The translations under genes were made by a program, and so were the position numbers. A DNA stretch of 64,000 nucleotides from the NCBI RefSeq assembly GCF_030160115.1, contig NZ_BSNS01000011.1:372001-436000 (forward strand). The letters are read 5' to 3'. Below the pieces are notes generated by a model that had not been told where the DNA came from, did not search any database, and saw only the letters and a program-made list of their open reading frames with translations. Origin of the DNA: Devosia nitrariae. Its GTDB lineage: Bacteria; Pseudomonadota; Alphaproteobacteria; Rhizobiales; Devosiaceae. Within the stretch, counting starts at the first letter, position 1. Each line of letters begins with the position of its first letter. Of the stretch, positions 51,259-60,046 are shown one piece after another.

Positions 51259-52329
51259 ATGGTTCAGTTCGTCAGTGTCGCAAATATCCTCAAATTCCTT
51301 GCGCGCTCGGGGGTTGAACCTCACCTCGTCGGGCTCGCGCGCTACCTGGAAGAGGATTTTTCCCGCTGGGAAGCCTTCGAAAAGGCGCCCCGCATCCCCA
51401 GCCACTCGCCTGGCGGGGTGATCGAGCTTATGCCGACGAGCGATGGCGAGACCTACAGCTTCAAATACGTCAACGGACATCCGGGGAACACGCGTAAGGG
51501 CCTGCAGACGGTGACCGCCTTCGGTGTCCTCGCGGATGTTACGACCGGCTATCCGCGGTTTGTTGCAGAAATGACGGTGCTGACGGCAGTGCGCACTGCC
51601 GCCGTCTCGGCGATGGCGGCAAAACACCTGGCGCGGCCCGAGAGCCGGGTGATGGCGATGATCGGCAATGGTGCGCAGTCGGAATTCCAGGCACTGGCTT
51701 TCAAGGCCGTCAATGAGATCGAGGAGGTCCGGCTCTATGATATCGATCCGGCCGCGACCGATAAATGTGCACGCAACCTTGCCGGATCGGGTCTCAGGAT
51801 CGTGCGGTGCGGCTCGGCGCCCGAAGCGGTGGCCGGGGCCGACATCGTGACCACGGTCACCGCCGACAAGCGCCGCTCGACGATCCTCACCGACAACATG
51901 GTGGGCGCTGGGGTGCACATCAACGCCATCGGTGGCGACTCTCCTGGAAAGACAGAGCTGCATCCGGATATCCTCAAGCGCGCTGGCATCTTCGTCGAGC
52001 TGACGGCGCAATCGCGCGTCGAGGGCGAAATCCAGCAACTGCCGCAGGATTATCCCGTCACTGAACTGTGGGAGGTCGTGACAGGGAGGAGACCGGGTCG
52101 AACGGACGGGGCGCAGATCACGCTGTTCGACTCGGTCGGCTTTGCCGTCGAGGACTTCTCGGCACTCCGCTACCTGCGCGACCGGGTGCGGGGCACGCAG
52201 TTCGTCGAGGAGCTCGACCTCATCGCCGAGCCCGACGACTCGCGCGACCTCTTCGGCCTGATCGACCGCGCAGGGCGGCAGTCTGGCGGAGTTGTCGGGC
52301 GAAGGGGCGCGGTGCCGGCGGTGGCGTAG
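51259..52329 (+). CDS. Ornithine cyclodeaminase
   Basis: The 356-residue protein belongs to the OCD/mu-crystallin family: LMPTSDGETYSFKYVNGHPGNTRKGLQTVTAFGVLAD near residue 55, MIGNGAQSEFQALAF (NAD-binding) near 134, and GGDSPGKTELHPDIL with the catalytic Asp near 226. It converts ornithine to proline with loss of ammonia, using NAD. GAGGAG lies upstream of the ATG. With arginase it forms an arginine to proline route. The C-terminus runs to the edge of a repeat element. Confidence 0.93.
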   Translation: MVQFVSVANILKFLARSGVEPHLVGLARYLEEDFSRWEAFEKAPRIPSHSPGGVIELMPTSDGETYSFKYVNGHPGNTRKGLQTVTAFGVLADVTTGYPRFVAEMTVLTAVRTAAVSAMAAKHLARPESRVMAMIGNGAQSEFQALAFKAVNEIEEVRLYDIDPAATDKCARNLAGSGLRIVRCGSAPEAVAGADIVTTVTADKRRSTILTDNMVGAGVHINAIGGDSPGKTELHPDILKRAGIFVELTAQSRVEGEIQQLPQDYPVTELWEVVTGRRPGRTDGAQITLFDSVGFAVEDFSALRYLRDRVRGTQFVEELDLIAEPDDSRDLFGLIDRAGRQSGGVVGRRGAVPAVA

Positions 52330-52330
52330 C

Positions 52331-52509
52331 CCCCCTCATCCGTCTCGGCCTGCGGCCGATCCACCTTCTCCCACGAGGGGAGAAGGGGTGGTGCCCAGCT
52401 CGAATCTCCAGCCAGAACGAGTTTCTAGCAAGTATTGGTGCTGAGCCACCCTCCCTTCTCCCCTCGTGGGAGAAGGTGGCTCGCGCGAAGCGCGAGACGG
52501 ATGAGGGGG
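52331..52509. repeat. Large inverted repeat element (dispersed Rhizobiales type)
   Basis: The left arm (52331-52388) begins CCCCCTCATCCGTCTCGG and ends GGGGAGAAGGGG; the right arm (52451-52509) is its imperfect reverse complement and ends GAGACGGATGAGGGGG. The centre is about 60 bases of unrelated sequence. Each arm also folds on itself at CTCCCACGAGGGGAG. Copies of such elements are widespread in Rhizobiales genomes and often produce false short genes. It starts one base after the ornithine cyclodeaminase stop. Confidence 0.8.
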
Positions 52510-52512
52510 TGC

Positions 52513-52536
52513 ACACTTAGCCCTTGCGCTAAGTGT
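52513..52536. promoter_or_regulatory. Probable ArsR-type operator
   Basis: ACACTTAGC (52513-52521) and GCTAAGTGT (52528-52536) form a perfect 9-bp inverted repeat with a 6-base spacer. A third half ACTTAGC follows at 52549-52555. TTGCGC (52524) and GATACT (52545) could be the -35 and -10 of the promoter, so a bound repressor would cover it. Confidence 0.65.
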
Positions 52537-52558
52537 CATGCCCATGATACTTAGCCTT

Positions 52559-52897
52559 ATGGGTCAGCATTCGCAAAGCCTCGACGGCATCTTCCAGGCA
52601 CTGGCCGACCCCACGCGGCGGGCGGTGCTGAAGCGGCTAGGCGAGGGGTCCGCAAGCATCACCGATCTCGCGAGGCCCTTCGACATGGCCTTGCCCTCCT
52701 TCATGAAGCACATCCGGTTCCTGGAGGGCAGCGGATTGATCCGAACGCGGAAGGAGGGGCGCGTGCGCACCTGCTCCATCAACCGGCAGCAGTTCCGGGC
52801 GATCGAGGCGTGGCTCACCGAGCAGCACGCCATCTGGGAGGGCCGCACCGATAGGCTGGAGCGCTTCGTGACCGCCCAAGCAAAGGAAAAGTCGTAA
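52559..52897 (+). CDS. ArsR/SmtB-type transcriptional regulator
   Basis: A 112-residue winged-helix protein: SLDGIFQALADPTRRAVLKRLGEGSASITDLARPFDMALPSFMKHIRFLEGSGLIRTRKEGRVRT. No metal-binding Cys cluster is present; this is the non-metal subgroup usually linked to SRPBCC genes. An upstream in-frame ATG at 52538 exists, but it falls inside the operator/promoter region, so ATG 52559 is preferred; transcription may then be nearly leaderless. The stop overlaps the next start (TAATGA context). It likely represses its own operon. Confidence 0.9.
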   Translation: MGQHSQSLDGIFQALADPTRRAVLKRLGEGSASITDLARPFDMALPSFMKHIRFLEGSGLIRTRKEGRVRTCSINRQQFRAIEAWLTEQHAIWEGRTDRLERFVTAQAKEKS

Positions 52898-53385
52898 TGA
52901 CCAAGTCTTTCGACCCCGCCCTCGACCTGAAGATCGCGCGGGTGATCAAGGCGCCTCGCTCGGCGGTATGGAAAGCCTGGACCGACCCGGCGAGCTTTGC
53001 GCAATGGTGGATTCCGGCGCCGGCACGCTGCAAGGTCGTCGAGATGGATGTGCGGCCGGGCGGGGGGCTGGTGACGCGGATGAGCGAGGATGGCGGCGAG
53101 TTCGTGCCGCACCTGACCGCCTGCTATCTCGATATCGAGGACGGCCACCGCATCGTCTTCACCACGGCGCTCGGAGGCGGTTGGCGGCCGGCCGAGGCGT
53201 CGTTCCTGACCATCACCGCCGTCATCACTTTGGCGGACAGCCCGGCAGGCACGGATTACACGGCGCATGTGATGCACAAGAGCCCCGCCGACAGCAAAAA
53301 GCACGAGGACCTGGGCTTCTACGACGGCTGGGGTACGGTCGCGGCCCAACTTGCTGCCTTTGTCGAACGACAGGCCCAGGAGTGA
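52897..53385 (+). CDS. SRPBCC (AHSA1-type) domain protein
   Basis: The 162-residue protein has the START-like fold signature of AHSA1-type proteins: RVIKAPRSAVWKAWTDPASFAQWWIPAPARCKVVEMDVRPGG and a C-terminal HEDLGFYDGWGTVAAQLAAF helix. Such proteins bind small hydrophobic ligands, and many sit after an ArsR-type gene as here. Its start overlaps the regulator stop by one base. No enzymatic role can be assigned. Confidence 0.9.
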   Translation: MTKSFDPALDLKIARVIKAPRSAVWKAWTDPASFAQWWIPAPARCKVVEMDVRPGGGLVTRMSEDGGEFVPHLTACYLDIEDGHRIVFTTALGGGWRPAEASFLTITAVITLADSPAGTDYTAHVMHKSPADSKKHEDLGFYDGWGTVAAQLAAFVERQAQE

Positions 53386-53390
53386 TGGCC

Positions 53391-54008
53391 ATGCGCAAGA
53401 TCGTCTTGCAGATGATGACAACCCTCAATGGCCGGCTTGACGATCCGGGCGCCTGGGTCCACCGCGTCAGCGACGACCAGTATCGCAGGATCGATGAGCT
53501 CTATGCCACTTACGACACCGTGCTCGTCGGCCGCACCACCTACGAGGAGATGGCTGCCTATTGGCCGAGCGCGCTCTCGGAAGGGACAGAGACCAACCGC
53601 CGCATGGCGAAGCGGATGAACGACTACAGGAAGCTCGTCTTCTCGAGGTCCGGCGGGGAGGACCTCACCGCCTGGAACAATGTCGAACAGGTCATTGCCG
53701 CCGACGAGACCGCACTGGCCGCGTATCTCACCGATCTCAAATCGCAGCCTGGCGGCGATATCCATCTTTCGGGTGGCGCGAGTTTCGCCCAGACCGCGAT
53801 CGGCCTCGGCCTTGTCGACGCGTTTCACTTCTTCGTCTACCCCACGGTCTCGCAGGGCCTGTCCTGGTTCGCGCAGCTTTCGGAGAAACAGGACCTGGAA
53901 CTGCGCAGTACCGAGAGTTACGAGAACGGCGTCGTCAGGCTTGGCTACGTGCCGCGCGAACCGACGCGGGCGACGCGGCCGGAGAGATTCACCGAGTTGC
54001 TGAGCTAA
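53391..54008 (+). CDS. Dihydrofolate reductase-like (RibD C-terminal domain) protein
   Basis: A 205-residue protein starting MRKIVLQMMTTLNGRLDDPG, with YDTVLVGRTTYEEMAAYWP and DIHLSGGASFAQTAIGLGLVDAFHFFVYPTVSQG, the pattern of the RibD-C/DHFR-like family, which binds NADPH. ATG 53391 is 8 bases from AGGAG; ATG 53385, overlapping the SRPBCC stop, is the alternative. It is the third gene of the ArsR operon and converges with phnM. Substrate unknown; it is unlikely to be the housekeeping DHFR. Confidence 0.88.
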   Translation: MRKIVLQMMTTLNGRLDDPGAWVHRVSDDQYRRIDELYATYDTVLVGRTTYEEMAAYWPSALSEGTETNRRMAKRMNDYRKLVFSRSGGEDLTAWNNVEQVIAADETALAAYLTDLKSQPGGDIHLSGGASFAQTAIGLGLVDAFHFFVYPTVSQGLSWFAQLSEKQDLELRSTESYENGVVRLGYVPREPTRATRPERFTELLS

Positions 54009-54020
54009 CCCCAGCAGTTC

Positions 54021-55160
54021 TCAGCAGATTCTCCGCCCCTCACGCCATACGCCAAGGATCACCGGCTGACCGTCGACGAGCCGCACCCGGCTGAAGTCGG
54101 CGCGCTTGTCCGGAGCGAGTTCGCCACGGTCGGCAAGGCCGACCATCCCGGTGGGATTTGCCGAGATCATGGCGACGGCCTTGGGCAATTCGATGCCCTC
54201 GCTGCCGGAAAGCTGGAACACCGCCTGCATAAGGCTGGCGGGCACGTAGTCCGAGGAGAGACCGTCGAGAAAGCCGCGCTGGGCCAGTTCGACCGCCGAG
54301 ACATTGCCCGAATGCGAGCCTCCGCGCACGATGTTGGGCGCGCCCATTATAACCTTCATGCCACGCTTGGCCGCGTGGCCGGCCGCGCCCAGCGTCGTCG
54401 GGAATTCGGATATGGCGATGCCTTCGGCGACCGCTTCCTCGACATGCTCGCGGGTGGTGTCGTCGTGGCTGGCCATGACCGTGCCGTAGTGGCGGGCGAG
54501 CGCGATAACCGACCGGCGATGGATCTCGGCATGCTTGGCCTGGTCGGCCCGGCGCTTGGTCACCATCGCATCGAACTCGATGTCGGTCCACTTCTTGTCG
54601 CGGTTGAACTGCCGCCACTTCTCGAGGTCCGCCCATTGCCGCTGGCCGGGGGTGTGATCCATCAGTGAGACAAGCTTGACGTGGGGATTGCCCGCGATCG
54701 GCTGGTAGATCTCCATGACGGCGGGATCCGCGAGCTCGCAGCGCAGGTGTATGAGGTGCTCGGCTTTCAAGACCTCGCGGACACGAGGGTTGGAAAGAGT
54801 CTCCACGGTGGTCGCGATCATCTGGCGCCGGTTGCTGGCGGCCGAATATTCGCCAACCGAGACTGCATCGAACACCGTGGTGATGCCGGCGCCGGCGATC
54901 TGCACGTCGTGCGAGAGGACGGCCGCGCTTGCCGACGGCCACATGACGCCCGGACGCGGCTGCAGGTGTCGCTCGAGGTTGTCTGTATGAAGCTCGACGA
55001 ACCCTGGGATGAGGTAATCACCCTCGAAGTCGATGGCCTGTGGCAGGTGGCTCGAGCCTTGGCCGATGTCGGCGATGACCTCGTCACGTATCACCACGCT
55101 GCCGTGGACGACCTCATTCCTGAGAACGACGGCGACATTACTCAAGACATGTTCCGACAT
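54021..55160 (-). CDS. phnM: Alpha-D-ribose 1-methylphosphonate 5-triphosphate diphosphatase, downstream copy
   Basis: The 379-residue length equals E. coli PhnM. As an amidohydrolase it has the metal-binding GFVELHTDNLERH near residues 53-65, AEHLIHLRCEL near 134, ASHDDTTREHVEEA near 234 and LSSDYVPASL near 305. PhnM releases pyrophosphate from the ribose 1-phosphonate 5-triphosphate made by PhnGHIL. It is the last gene of the phn operon, 16 bases after another phnM, and is closest to the canonical form (PRPGVMWPSASAAVLSHDVQIAGAG). Confidence 0.93.
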   Translation of the reverse strand: MSEHVLSNVAVVLRNEVVHGSVVIRDEVIADIGQGSSHLPQAIDFEGDYLIPGFVELHTDNLERHLQPRPGVMWPSASAAVLSHDVQIAGAGITTVFDAVSVGEYSAASNRRQMIATTVETLSNPRVREVLKAEHLIHLRCELADPAVMEIYQPIAGNPHVKLVSLMDHTPGQRQWADLEKWRQFNRDKKWTDIEFDAMVTKRRADQAKHAEIHRRSVIALARHYGTVMASHDDTTREHVEEAVAEGIAISEFPTTLGAAGHAAKRGMKVIMGAPNIVRGGSHSGNVSAVELAQRGFLDGLSSDYVPASLMQAVFQLSGSEGIELPKAVAMISANPTGMVGLADRGELAPDKRADFSRVRLVDGQPVILGVWREGRRIC

Positions 55161-55176
55161 TTCACACTCGCCGCAC

Positions 55177-56325
55177 TCAATTGACGATTCGGCCGTTACG
55201 CCAGGCAGACCGTATCACCGGAAAATCGTCAACCAGATGAACGCGGATGATGTCGGCACGAAGGCCGGGCAGGATCTCGCCGCGGTCCTCGAGTCCGCAA
55301 GCGCGCGCGGGCGCGCTGGTGACCATGCGCACTGCGTCCGGAAGCTCGATGCCGAGCTGCCGTTGCCGCGCGACCATGAAGGCGCAATCGAGCATGGAGC
55401 GCGGCACGTAGTCGGAGGCGAGGATGTCGACGAGGCCTTCGGCCAGGAGCTCGGCGACAGCGACATTGCCCGATTGCGAGCCGCCGCGCAGCATGTTGGG
55501 CGCCCCTGCGACACTCAGCATTCCGTTCTCGCGCGCCGCACGCGCCGCCTCGATGCTCACCGGAAATTCGGCGACGCGGATGCCTTCGGAGAGCGCCATC
55601 TCGATGTGCTCAATCGTCGCGTCGTCATGGCTGAACATGGGCAGGCCGTGTGTCTTGCCGATCGCCACGACCTCGTCGCGCACCTCCACGGCATTGGCCT
55701 CGAGCCGGTCGAGGAGTTCGCGCACCTCGCGCTCGACCACCTCGCGCGCCTTGCCACTCTCGACCATGCGCCGCGCGACGTACTGCTCGACATCGCGGCT
55801 TTGCCGCTTGCCCGGCACGTGCTCCATCACCGAGAGGACCCTGACGATGTCGCGCCCGACATTGGTCCGGGTCAGTTCCGGCGTGATCTCGTCGGTGATC
55901 TCGCAGCGCAGATGCACGAAGTGCTCGGCCCGAAGCATGTTGTTGGCGCCGGCGAACTCCAGCGCGTCGATCATCGGGCCGAGGATCTCGCGCCGCTCCG
56001 GGTTCTTTTCGGTGGCACCGACGCAGAGTGAATCGAAGACCGTGGTGACACCCGCCCCGATTATCTGCGCATCATGCGACATCACCGCGCGCATCATGTT
56101 CCAGCGCACATGGGCACGCGGATAGACGTGCTTTTCGAGATGGTCGGTATGGCAGTCGACAAGGCCGGGCAGAATATAGTCGCCGGCAACATCGATGGCG
56201 CCGGGTACCGAGGTGCCGCCCATGTCGACGCTCCTGATCTCGCCGTCGGCGATATGGAGCGTCCCGGCGATGACCGCGTCGTCGAGGACGATGCGCGCGC
56301 CGGTGATGACGATTTCATTCATCAT
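55177..56325 (-). CDS. phnM: PhnM-family amidohydrolase, upstream copy
   Basis: A 382-residue PhnM homologue with the same metal-binding landmarks as its neighbour: [13 protein letters not shown] near residue 50, [11 protein letters not shown] near 132, [14 protein letters not shown] near 238 and [15 protein letters not shown] near 310. It is nevertheless clearly diverged ([22 protein letters not shown], and an E/R-rich helix near 190-215). The first ATG overlaps the phnL stop; a second ATG follows at once. Tandem phnM genes in one operon are unusual and may reflect two substrates. Confidence 0.92.
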   Translation of the reverse strand: MMNEIVITGARIVLDDAVIAGTLHIADGEIRSVDMGGTSVPGAIDVAGDYILPGLVDCHTDHLEKHVYPRAHVRWNMMRAVMSHDAQIIGAGVTTVFDSLCVGATEKNPERREILGPMIDALEFAGANNMLRAEHFVHLRCEITDEITPELTRTNVGRDIVRVLSVMEHVPGKRQSRDVEQYVARRMVESGKAREVVEREVRELLDRLEANAVEVRDEVVAIGKTHGLPMFSHDDATIEHIEMALSEGIRVAEFPVSIEAARAARENGMLSVAGAPNMLRGGSQSGNVAVAELLAEGLVDILASDYVPRSMLDCAFMVARQRQLGIELPDAVRMVTSAPARACGLEDRGEILPGLRADIIRVHLVDDFPVIRSAWRNGRIVN

Positions 56326-57023
56326 GCCGCGCTCTTCTGGAAGGCCGTGACCTCGAACAGGCGGTTGGCAACCGCCTCGCGCACCTCGGCGTCGTGGAAG
56401 ATGCCGACGATGGCAACGCCCCGCGCCTTGGCCTCGAGGATCAGGTCGATGACCACCTGCCGGTTCGCCGCATCGAGCGAGGCCGTCGGCTCGTCGAGCA
56501 AAAGGATCGGATAGTCGCGCACGAACCCACGCGCGATATTGACCCGCTGCTGCTCCCCGCCCGAGAAGGTCGCCGGGGCGATCGTCCACAGCCGCTCGGG
56601 GATGTTGAGCCGGGTGAGCAGCGCCTTGGCGCGCGCCTCGGCTTCTTCGGCCGCGATGCCGACGAGCTTGGCCGGCTCGGCGACGACCTCGAGCGCAGGC
56701 ACGCGCGGGATGACCCGGAGGAATTGGCTGACATAGCCGACCGAGTGGCGGCGGACCTCGACTACCTGCCACGGTTCAGCCTGCGTCAGGTCCACCCACT
56801 CGCCGCGATGGGCGACGCGGATATGGCCGGCCCCGGGCTTGTAGTTGGCATAGAGCGAGCGCAGCAGCGTCGACTTGCCCGACCCCGAGGGACCGTGGAG
56901 GCAGACGCATTCGCCGGCCGCGACCTCGAGGTGGAGGTCGGCGAACACCGGGATGACCGTGCCGCCCTGGGTGTGCAGTACGAAGTCCTTGGTGAGGCCG
57001 GTGACGGAGATCATGGCGGTCAT
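56322..57023 (-). CDS. phnL: Phosphonate C-P lyase system protein PhnL
   Basis: A 233-residue ABC-type ATPase without a permease partner: Walker [19 protein letters not shown] near residues 44-61, [17 protein letters not shown], signature [15 protein letters not shown] and Walker [14 protein letters not shown], then [15 protein letters not shown], all PhnL-specific. PhnL works with PhnG, H and I in attaching phosphonate to ribose. ATG 57023 is chosen since the sequence further upstream runs into a repeat element. GAGGA precedes it by 8 bases. Confidence 0.93.
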   Translation of the reverse strand: MTAMISVTGLTKDFVLHTQGGTVIPVFADLHLEVAAGECVCLHGPSGSGKSTLLRSLYANYKPGAGHIRVAHRGEWVDLTQAEPWQVVEVRRHSVGYVSQFLRVIPRVPALEVVAEPAKLVGIAAEEAEARAKALLTRLNIPERLWTIAPATFSGGEQQRVNIARGFVRDYPILLLDEPTASLDAANRQVVIDLILEAKARGVAIVGIFHDAEVREAVANRLFEVTAFQKSAA

Positions 57024-57066
57024 GAGGATGGTCCTCGTAAACTGTGGATCTGGCGCGTGTTGCCCC

Positions 57067-57177
57067 ACCCCTCCCTGCCCCTCCCCATCAAGGGGAGGGT
57101 GGTTTCGTGGCTGTGGCAGCATAGTGCAATAGCCACCGACGCCTCACCTCCCCCTTGATGGGGGAGGTTGGGAGGGG
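57067..57177. repeat. Inverted repeat element inside the phn operon
   Basis: The arm 57067-57099 (with CCTCCCCATCAAGGGGAGG as its own small stem) is the imperfect reverse complement of the arm 57147-57177 (with CCTCCCCCTTGATGGGGGAGG). The central 47 bases are unrelated. It fills the 188-base gap between phnK and phnL, which elsewhere in the operon are only 0-16 bases, so it looks like an insertion. Confidence 0.8.
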
Positions 57178-57211
57178 ATGATGCGATGTCGGAGTTGGGA
57201 TCGAACATCGC

Positions 57212-58018
57212 CTAAACCTGCAACACCGAGGAAACCAGCAATTGTGTATAGGGGTGGTGTGGGTCGTCCAGGACCTGATCGGTGAGACCCGCCTCGACCA
57301 CCCGCCCGCGGCGCATGACCATCAGCCGGTCGGCCAGCAGCCGCACCACCGCAAGGTCGTGGGTGACGATGATGGCGGCAATGCCGAGCTCACGCACGAG
57401 CCCGCGCAACAGGTCGAGCAGCCGCGCCTGGACCGAGACGTCGAGGCCGCCGGTCGGTTCGTCCATGAAGACGAGGCGGGGGCGGGTGACGAGGTTGCGG
57501 GCAATCTGTAGGCGCTGCTGCATGCCGCCCGAGAAGGTCTTGGGCTTGTCGTCGATGCGTGACGTATCCAGTTCGACCTTGGTCATCCAGTCGAGCCCCT
57601 CGCGGCGCAACTCGCCGTAGTGGCGCGCGCCGATCGCCATCAGCCGCTCGCCGACATTGCCGCCGGCCGAGACGTTCATTCTGAGGCCATCGCGCGGGTT
57701 CTGGTGGACGATGCCCCAGTCCGTGCGCATCAGCTTGCGCCGCTCGGGCTCGGAGAGGGTGAAGATGTCGCGCGGCCCTTGGGCTCTGAGGTCGTAGTCA
57801 ACCGTGCCCGTCGTCGGATGCATCTGCGCCGAGAGCACGTTGAGGAGTGTCGACTTGCCCGAGCCCGACTCCCCGACGATGCCGATGACCTCGCCGGGAT
57901 AGAGGACAAAGGAGACATCCTCGCAGCCCACCTGTTCGCCGTAGTGCTTGGTCAGCCTGTCGACCTTGAGCAGCGGCCGGCGCTCGCCGGCAAGGTCCAT
58001 GGCCATGGCAGCGCTCAT
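57212..58018 (-). CDS. phnK: Phosphonate C-P lyase system protein PhnK
   Basis: A 268-residue ABC-type ATPase: Walker [24 protein letters not shown] near residues 46-68, VHQNPRDGLRMNVSAGGNVGERL (PhnK-specific), FSGGMQQRLQIARNL and LVFMDEPTGGLDVS with VTHDL. PhnK binds the PhnGHIJ core complex at PhnJ. ATG 58018 overlaps the phnJ stop (ATGA). The C-terminus DDPHHPYTQLLVSSVLQV is standard. Confidence 0.95.
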   Translation of the reverse strand: MSAAMAMDLAGERRPLLKVDRLTKHYGEQVGCEDVSFVLYPGEVIGIVGESGSGKSTLLNVLSAQMHPTTGTVDYDLRAQGPRDIFTLSEPERRKLMRTDWGIVHQNPRDGLRMNVSAGGNVGERLMAIGARHYGELRREGLDWMTKVELDTSRIDDKPKTFSGGMQQRLQIARNLVTRPRLVFMDEPTGGLDVSVQARLLDLLRGLVRELGIAAIIVTHDLAVVRLLADRLMVMRRGRVVEAGLTDQVLDDPHHPYTQLLVSSVLQV

Positions 58019-58947
58019 CGATCCGCTCCTTCTTCCTCGGCCGTTCGAGCGAAGGCGAGAGCGGCGGGGTCGCCGCCGAGCTCTCCGCGATGGCCCTCGG
58101 CCCGCCGGTCCGCGCAGAAATGCGTGTCCGAGCAGACGAACATCTTGCCGCCCCGATCGTCGAGGACGACCTCGTCGAGATAGCTGTTCTGCGCCCCGCA
58201 CAGCGCGCAGGCCTCGTCCCAGGTCTGCACTTCAAACGGATGGTCGTCGAAATCGAGGCTCTTGACGCTGGCATAGGGCGGAATGGCGTAGATGCGCTTC
58301 TCGCGGCCCGCACCGAACAGTTGGATGGCCGGATTGTCCTGCATCTTGGGGTTGTCGAATTTCGGGATCGGCGAAGGCGACATCAGATAGCGGCCGTTGA
58401 CCATCACCGGATAGGAATAGGTGGTGGCGATGTGGCCGTAGCGGGCGATGTCCTCGTAGAGCCGCACATGCATCAGACCGTATTCGGCATAGCCGTGCAT
58501 CTTGCGCGTTTCGGTCTCGCGCGGCTCGAGCTGGCGCAGGGGTTCGGGCTGCGGCACCTGGTAGACCAGCACCTGGCCTTCCCTAAGCGGCGCTTCCGGG
58601 ATGCGGTGGCGGGTCTGGATGATATCGGCCTCCTCCGTCGCCTCTGTGGTGTCGACCCCGGCAACCCGCGAAAAGAAGCGGCGGATGGAAACCGCGTTGG
58701 TGGTGTCATCCGCGCCCTGGTCGATGACCTTGAGGGTATCGTCGGGCCCGATAACGCTCGCCGTCACCTGGATGCCCCCGGTGCCCCAGCCATAGGCCAA
58801 AGGCATCTCGCGCCCGCCGAACGGCACCTGATAGCCGGGCACGGCGATGGCCTTGAGCAGCGCGCGGCGGATCATCCGTTTGGTCTGCTCGTCGAGATAG
58901 GCGAAGTTGTAGGCCGCGTCCCAGCGGACCTCCTCTAGCGCGCTCAT
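58015..58947 (-). CDS. phnJ: Alpha-D-ribose 1-methylphosphonate 5-phosphate C-P lyase
   Basis: The 310-residue radical-SAM enzyme cleaves the C-P bond. The glycyl-radical region VPGYQVPFGGREMP has Gly38; the four iron-sulphur Cys are Cys247, Cys250 (CALC), Cys272 and Cys278 (CSDTHFC), with the spacing known from E. coli PhnJ. DQGADDTTNAVSIRRFF is another family block. The C-terminal 30 residues are acidic and low-complexity. Overlaps phnI and phnK by 4 bases each. Confidence 0.97.
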   Translation of the reverse strand: MSALEEVRWDAAYNFAYLDEQTKRMIRRALLKAIAVPGYQVPFGGREMPLAYGWGTGGIQVTASVIGPDDTLKVIDQGADDTTNAVSIRRFFSRVAGVDTTEATEEADIIQTRHRIPEAPLREGQVLVYQVPQPEPLRQLEPRETETRKMHGYAEYGLMHVRLYEDIARYGHIATTYSYPVMVNGRYLMSPSPIPKFDNPKMQDNPAIQLFGAGREKRIYAIPPYASVKSLDFDDHPFEVQTWDEACALCGAQNSYLDEVVLDDRGGKMFVCSDTHFCADRRAEGHRGELGGDPAALAFARTAEEEGADR

Positions 58948-60044
58948 TCTGCAGCGTCCTTCTGCTGGCGTTCCTCGAATTCGCGGCGGAGCTTGCGGAT
59001 GAGGCCGAGCTCGGCCTGGAAGTCGACATAGTGCGGGAGCTTGAGGTGCGAGACGAACCCGGCCGCCTCGACATTGTCGGCATGGTAGAGGACGAACTCC
59101 TCATCCTCAGCCGGATAGCGCGCCTCCTCGCCGAACTCGCGCGCCCGCAGCGCCCGATCGACCAGGGCCATGGCCATGACCTTGCGCTCATTATGGCCGA
59201 AGGAGAGCCCGTAGCCGCGAGTGAACTGCGGCGGGCGTTCGGCCGAACCCTCGAACTGGTTGATCATGTGGCATTCGGAGACGACGACGTCGCCGATATC
59301 GATCGCGAAACCCAGTTCCTCCGGCACGATCTCGATCGAGACCTCGCCCATGCGGATCTCGCCGGCAAAGGGGTGCGTGCCGCCGAAGCCGCGCTGGGTG
59401 GAGTAGCCGAGAGCAAGAACGAACCCCTCGTCGCCGCGCGCCAGGTTCTGCAGGCGCTGGTCGCGATCGGCGGGAAAGGACATCGGCTCCCGGGTGAGAT
59501 CGAACGGCTCGTCCGCATCCTCGGCGGGAACCTCTGGCTCGATCAGCCCCTCATAATCGAGAATGTCGGCTACGTGCGGCATTCCCTCCTCGAGCGGTGT
59601 CTCGCCCACCGGCGCTTCCGGATCACCCACGCCCTCTTCGGCGGCCAGCGCGAAGTCGAGCAGGCGGTGGGTATAGTCGTAGGTCGGGCCCAGCACCTGT
59701 CCGCCCGGAATGTCCTTGTAGGCGGCCGAAACACGTCGGCGCACCAGCATCTCGGCCGTGTCGACCGGGAGGGAGACGGCAAGCCGCGGCAGCGTGGTGC
59801 GATAGGCGCGCAGCAGGAAGATGGCTTCGACGAGGTCGCCCTGGGCCTGCTTGATGGCGAGAGCGGCAAGGTCGCGATCGTAGAGCGAGCCCTCGGCCAT
59901 CACCCGGTCGACGGCAAGGCCCAACTGCTCGGAGATCTGCCAAGTGGAGACTTCCGGGACGCTGGTATCGCCACGCCGGGTCTCGGCAATGAGCTCATGC
60001 GAATTGAGGATGGCGCGCTCGCCGCCCTTGACTGCAACATACAT
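58944..60044 (-). CDS. phnI: Carbon-phosphorus lyase complex subunit PhnI
   Basis: A 366-residue protein beginning MYVAVKGGERAILNSHELIAE. Further blocks typical of PhnI are AEGSLYDRDLAALAIKQAQGDLVEAIFLLRAYRTTLPRL near residues 50-87 and EEFVLYHADNVEAAGFVSHLKLPHYVDFQAEL near the C-terminus. PhnI has nucleosidase activity and, with PhnG, H and L, couples phosphonate to the ribose of ATP. It starts 2 bases after phnH and ends overlapping phnJ. Confidence 0.96.
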   Translation of the reverse strand: MYVAVKGGERAILNSHELIAETRRGDTSVPEVSTWQISEQLGLAVDRVMAEGSLYDRDLAALAIKQAQGDLVEAIFLLRAYRTTLPRLAVSLPVDTAEMLVRRRVSAAYKDIPGGQVLGPTYDYTHRLLDFALAAEEGVGDPEAPVGETPLEEGMPHVADILDYEGLIEPEVPAEDADEPFDLTREPMSFPADRDQRLQNLARGDEGFVLALGYSTQRGFGGTHPFAGEIRMGEVSIEIVPEELGFAIDIGDVVVSECHMINQFEGSAERPPQFTRGYGLSFGHNERKVMAMALVDRALRAREFGEEARYPAEDEEFVLYHADNVEAAGFVSHLKLPHYVDFQAELGLIRKLRREFEERQQKDAAE

Positions 60045-60046
60045 GG

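Noticed and set aside
52331-52520. Short frames encoding PLIRLGLRPIHLLPRGEKG-like peptides
   Set aside because: These arise from the inverted repeat element and are known false genes.
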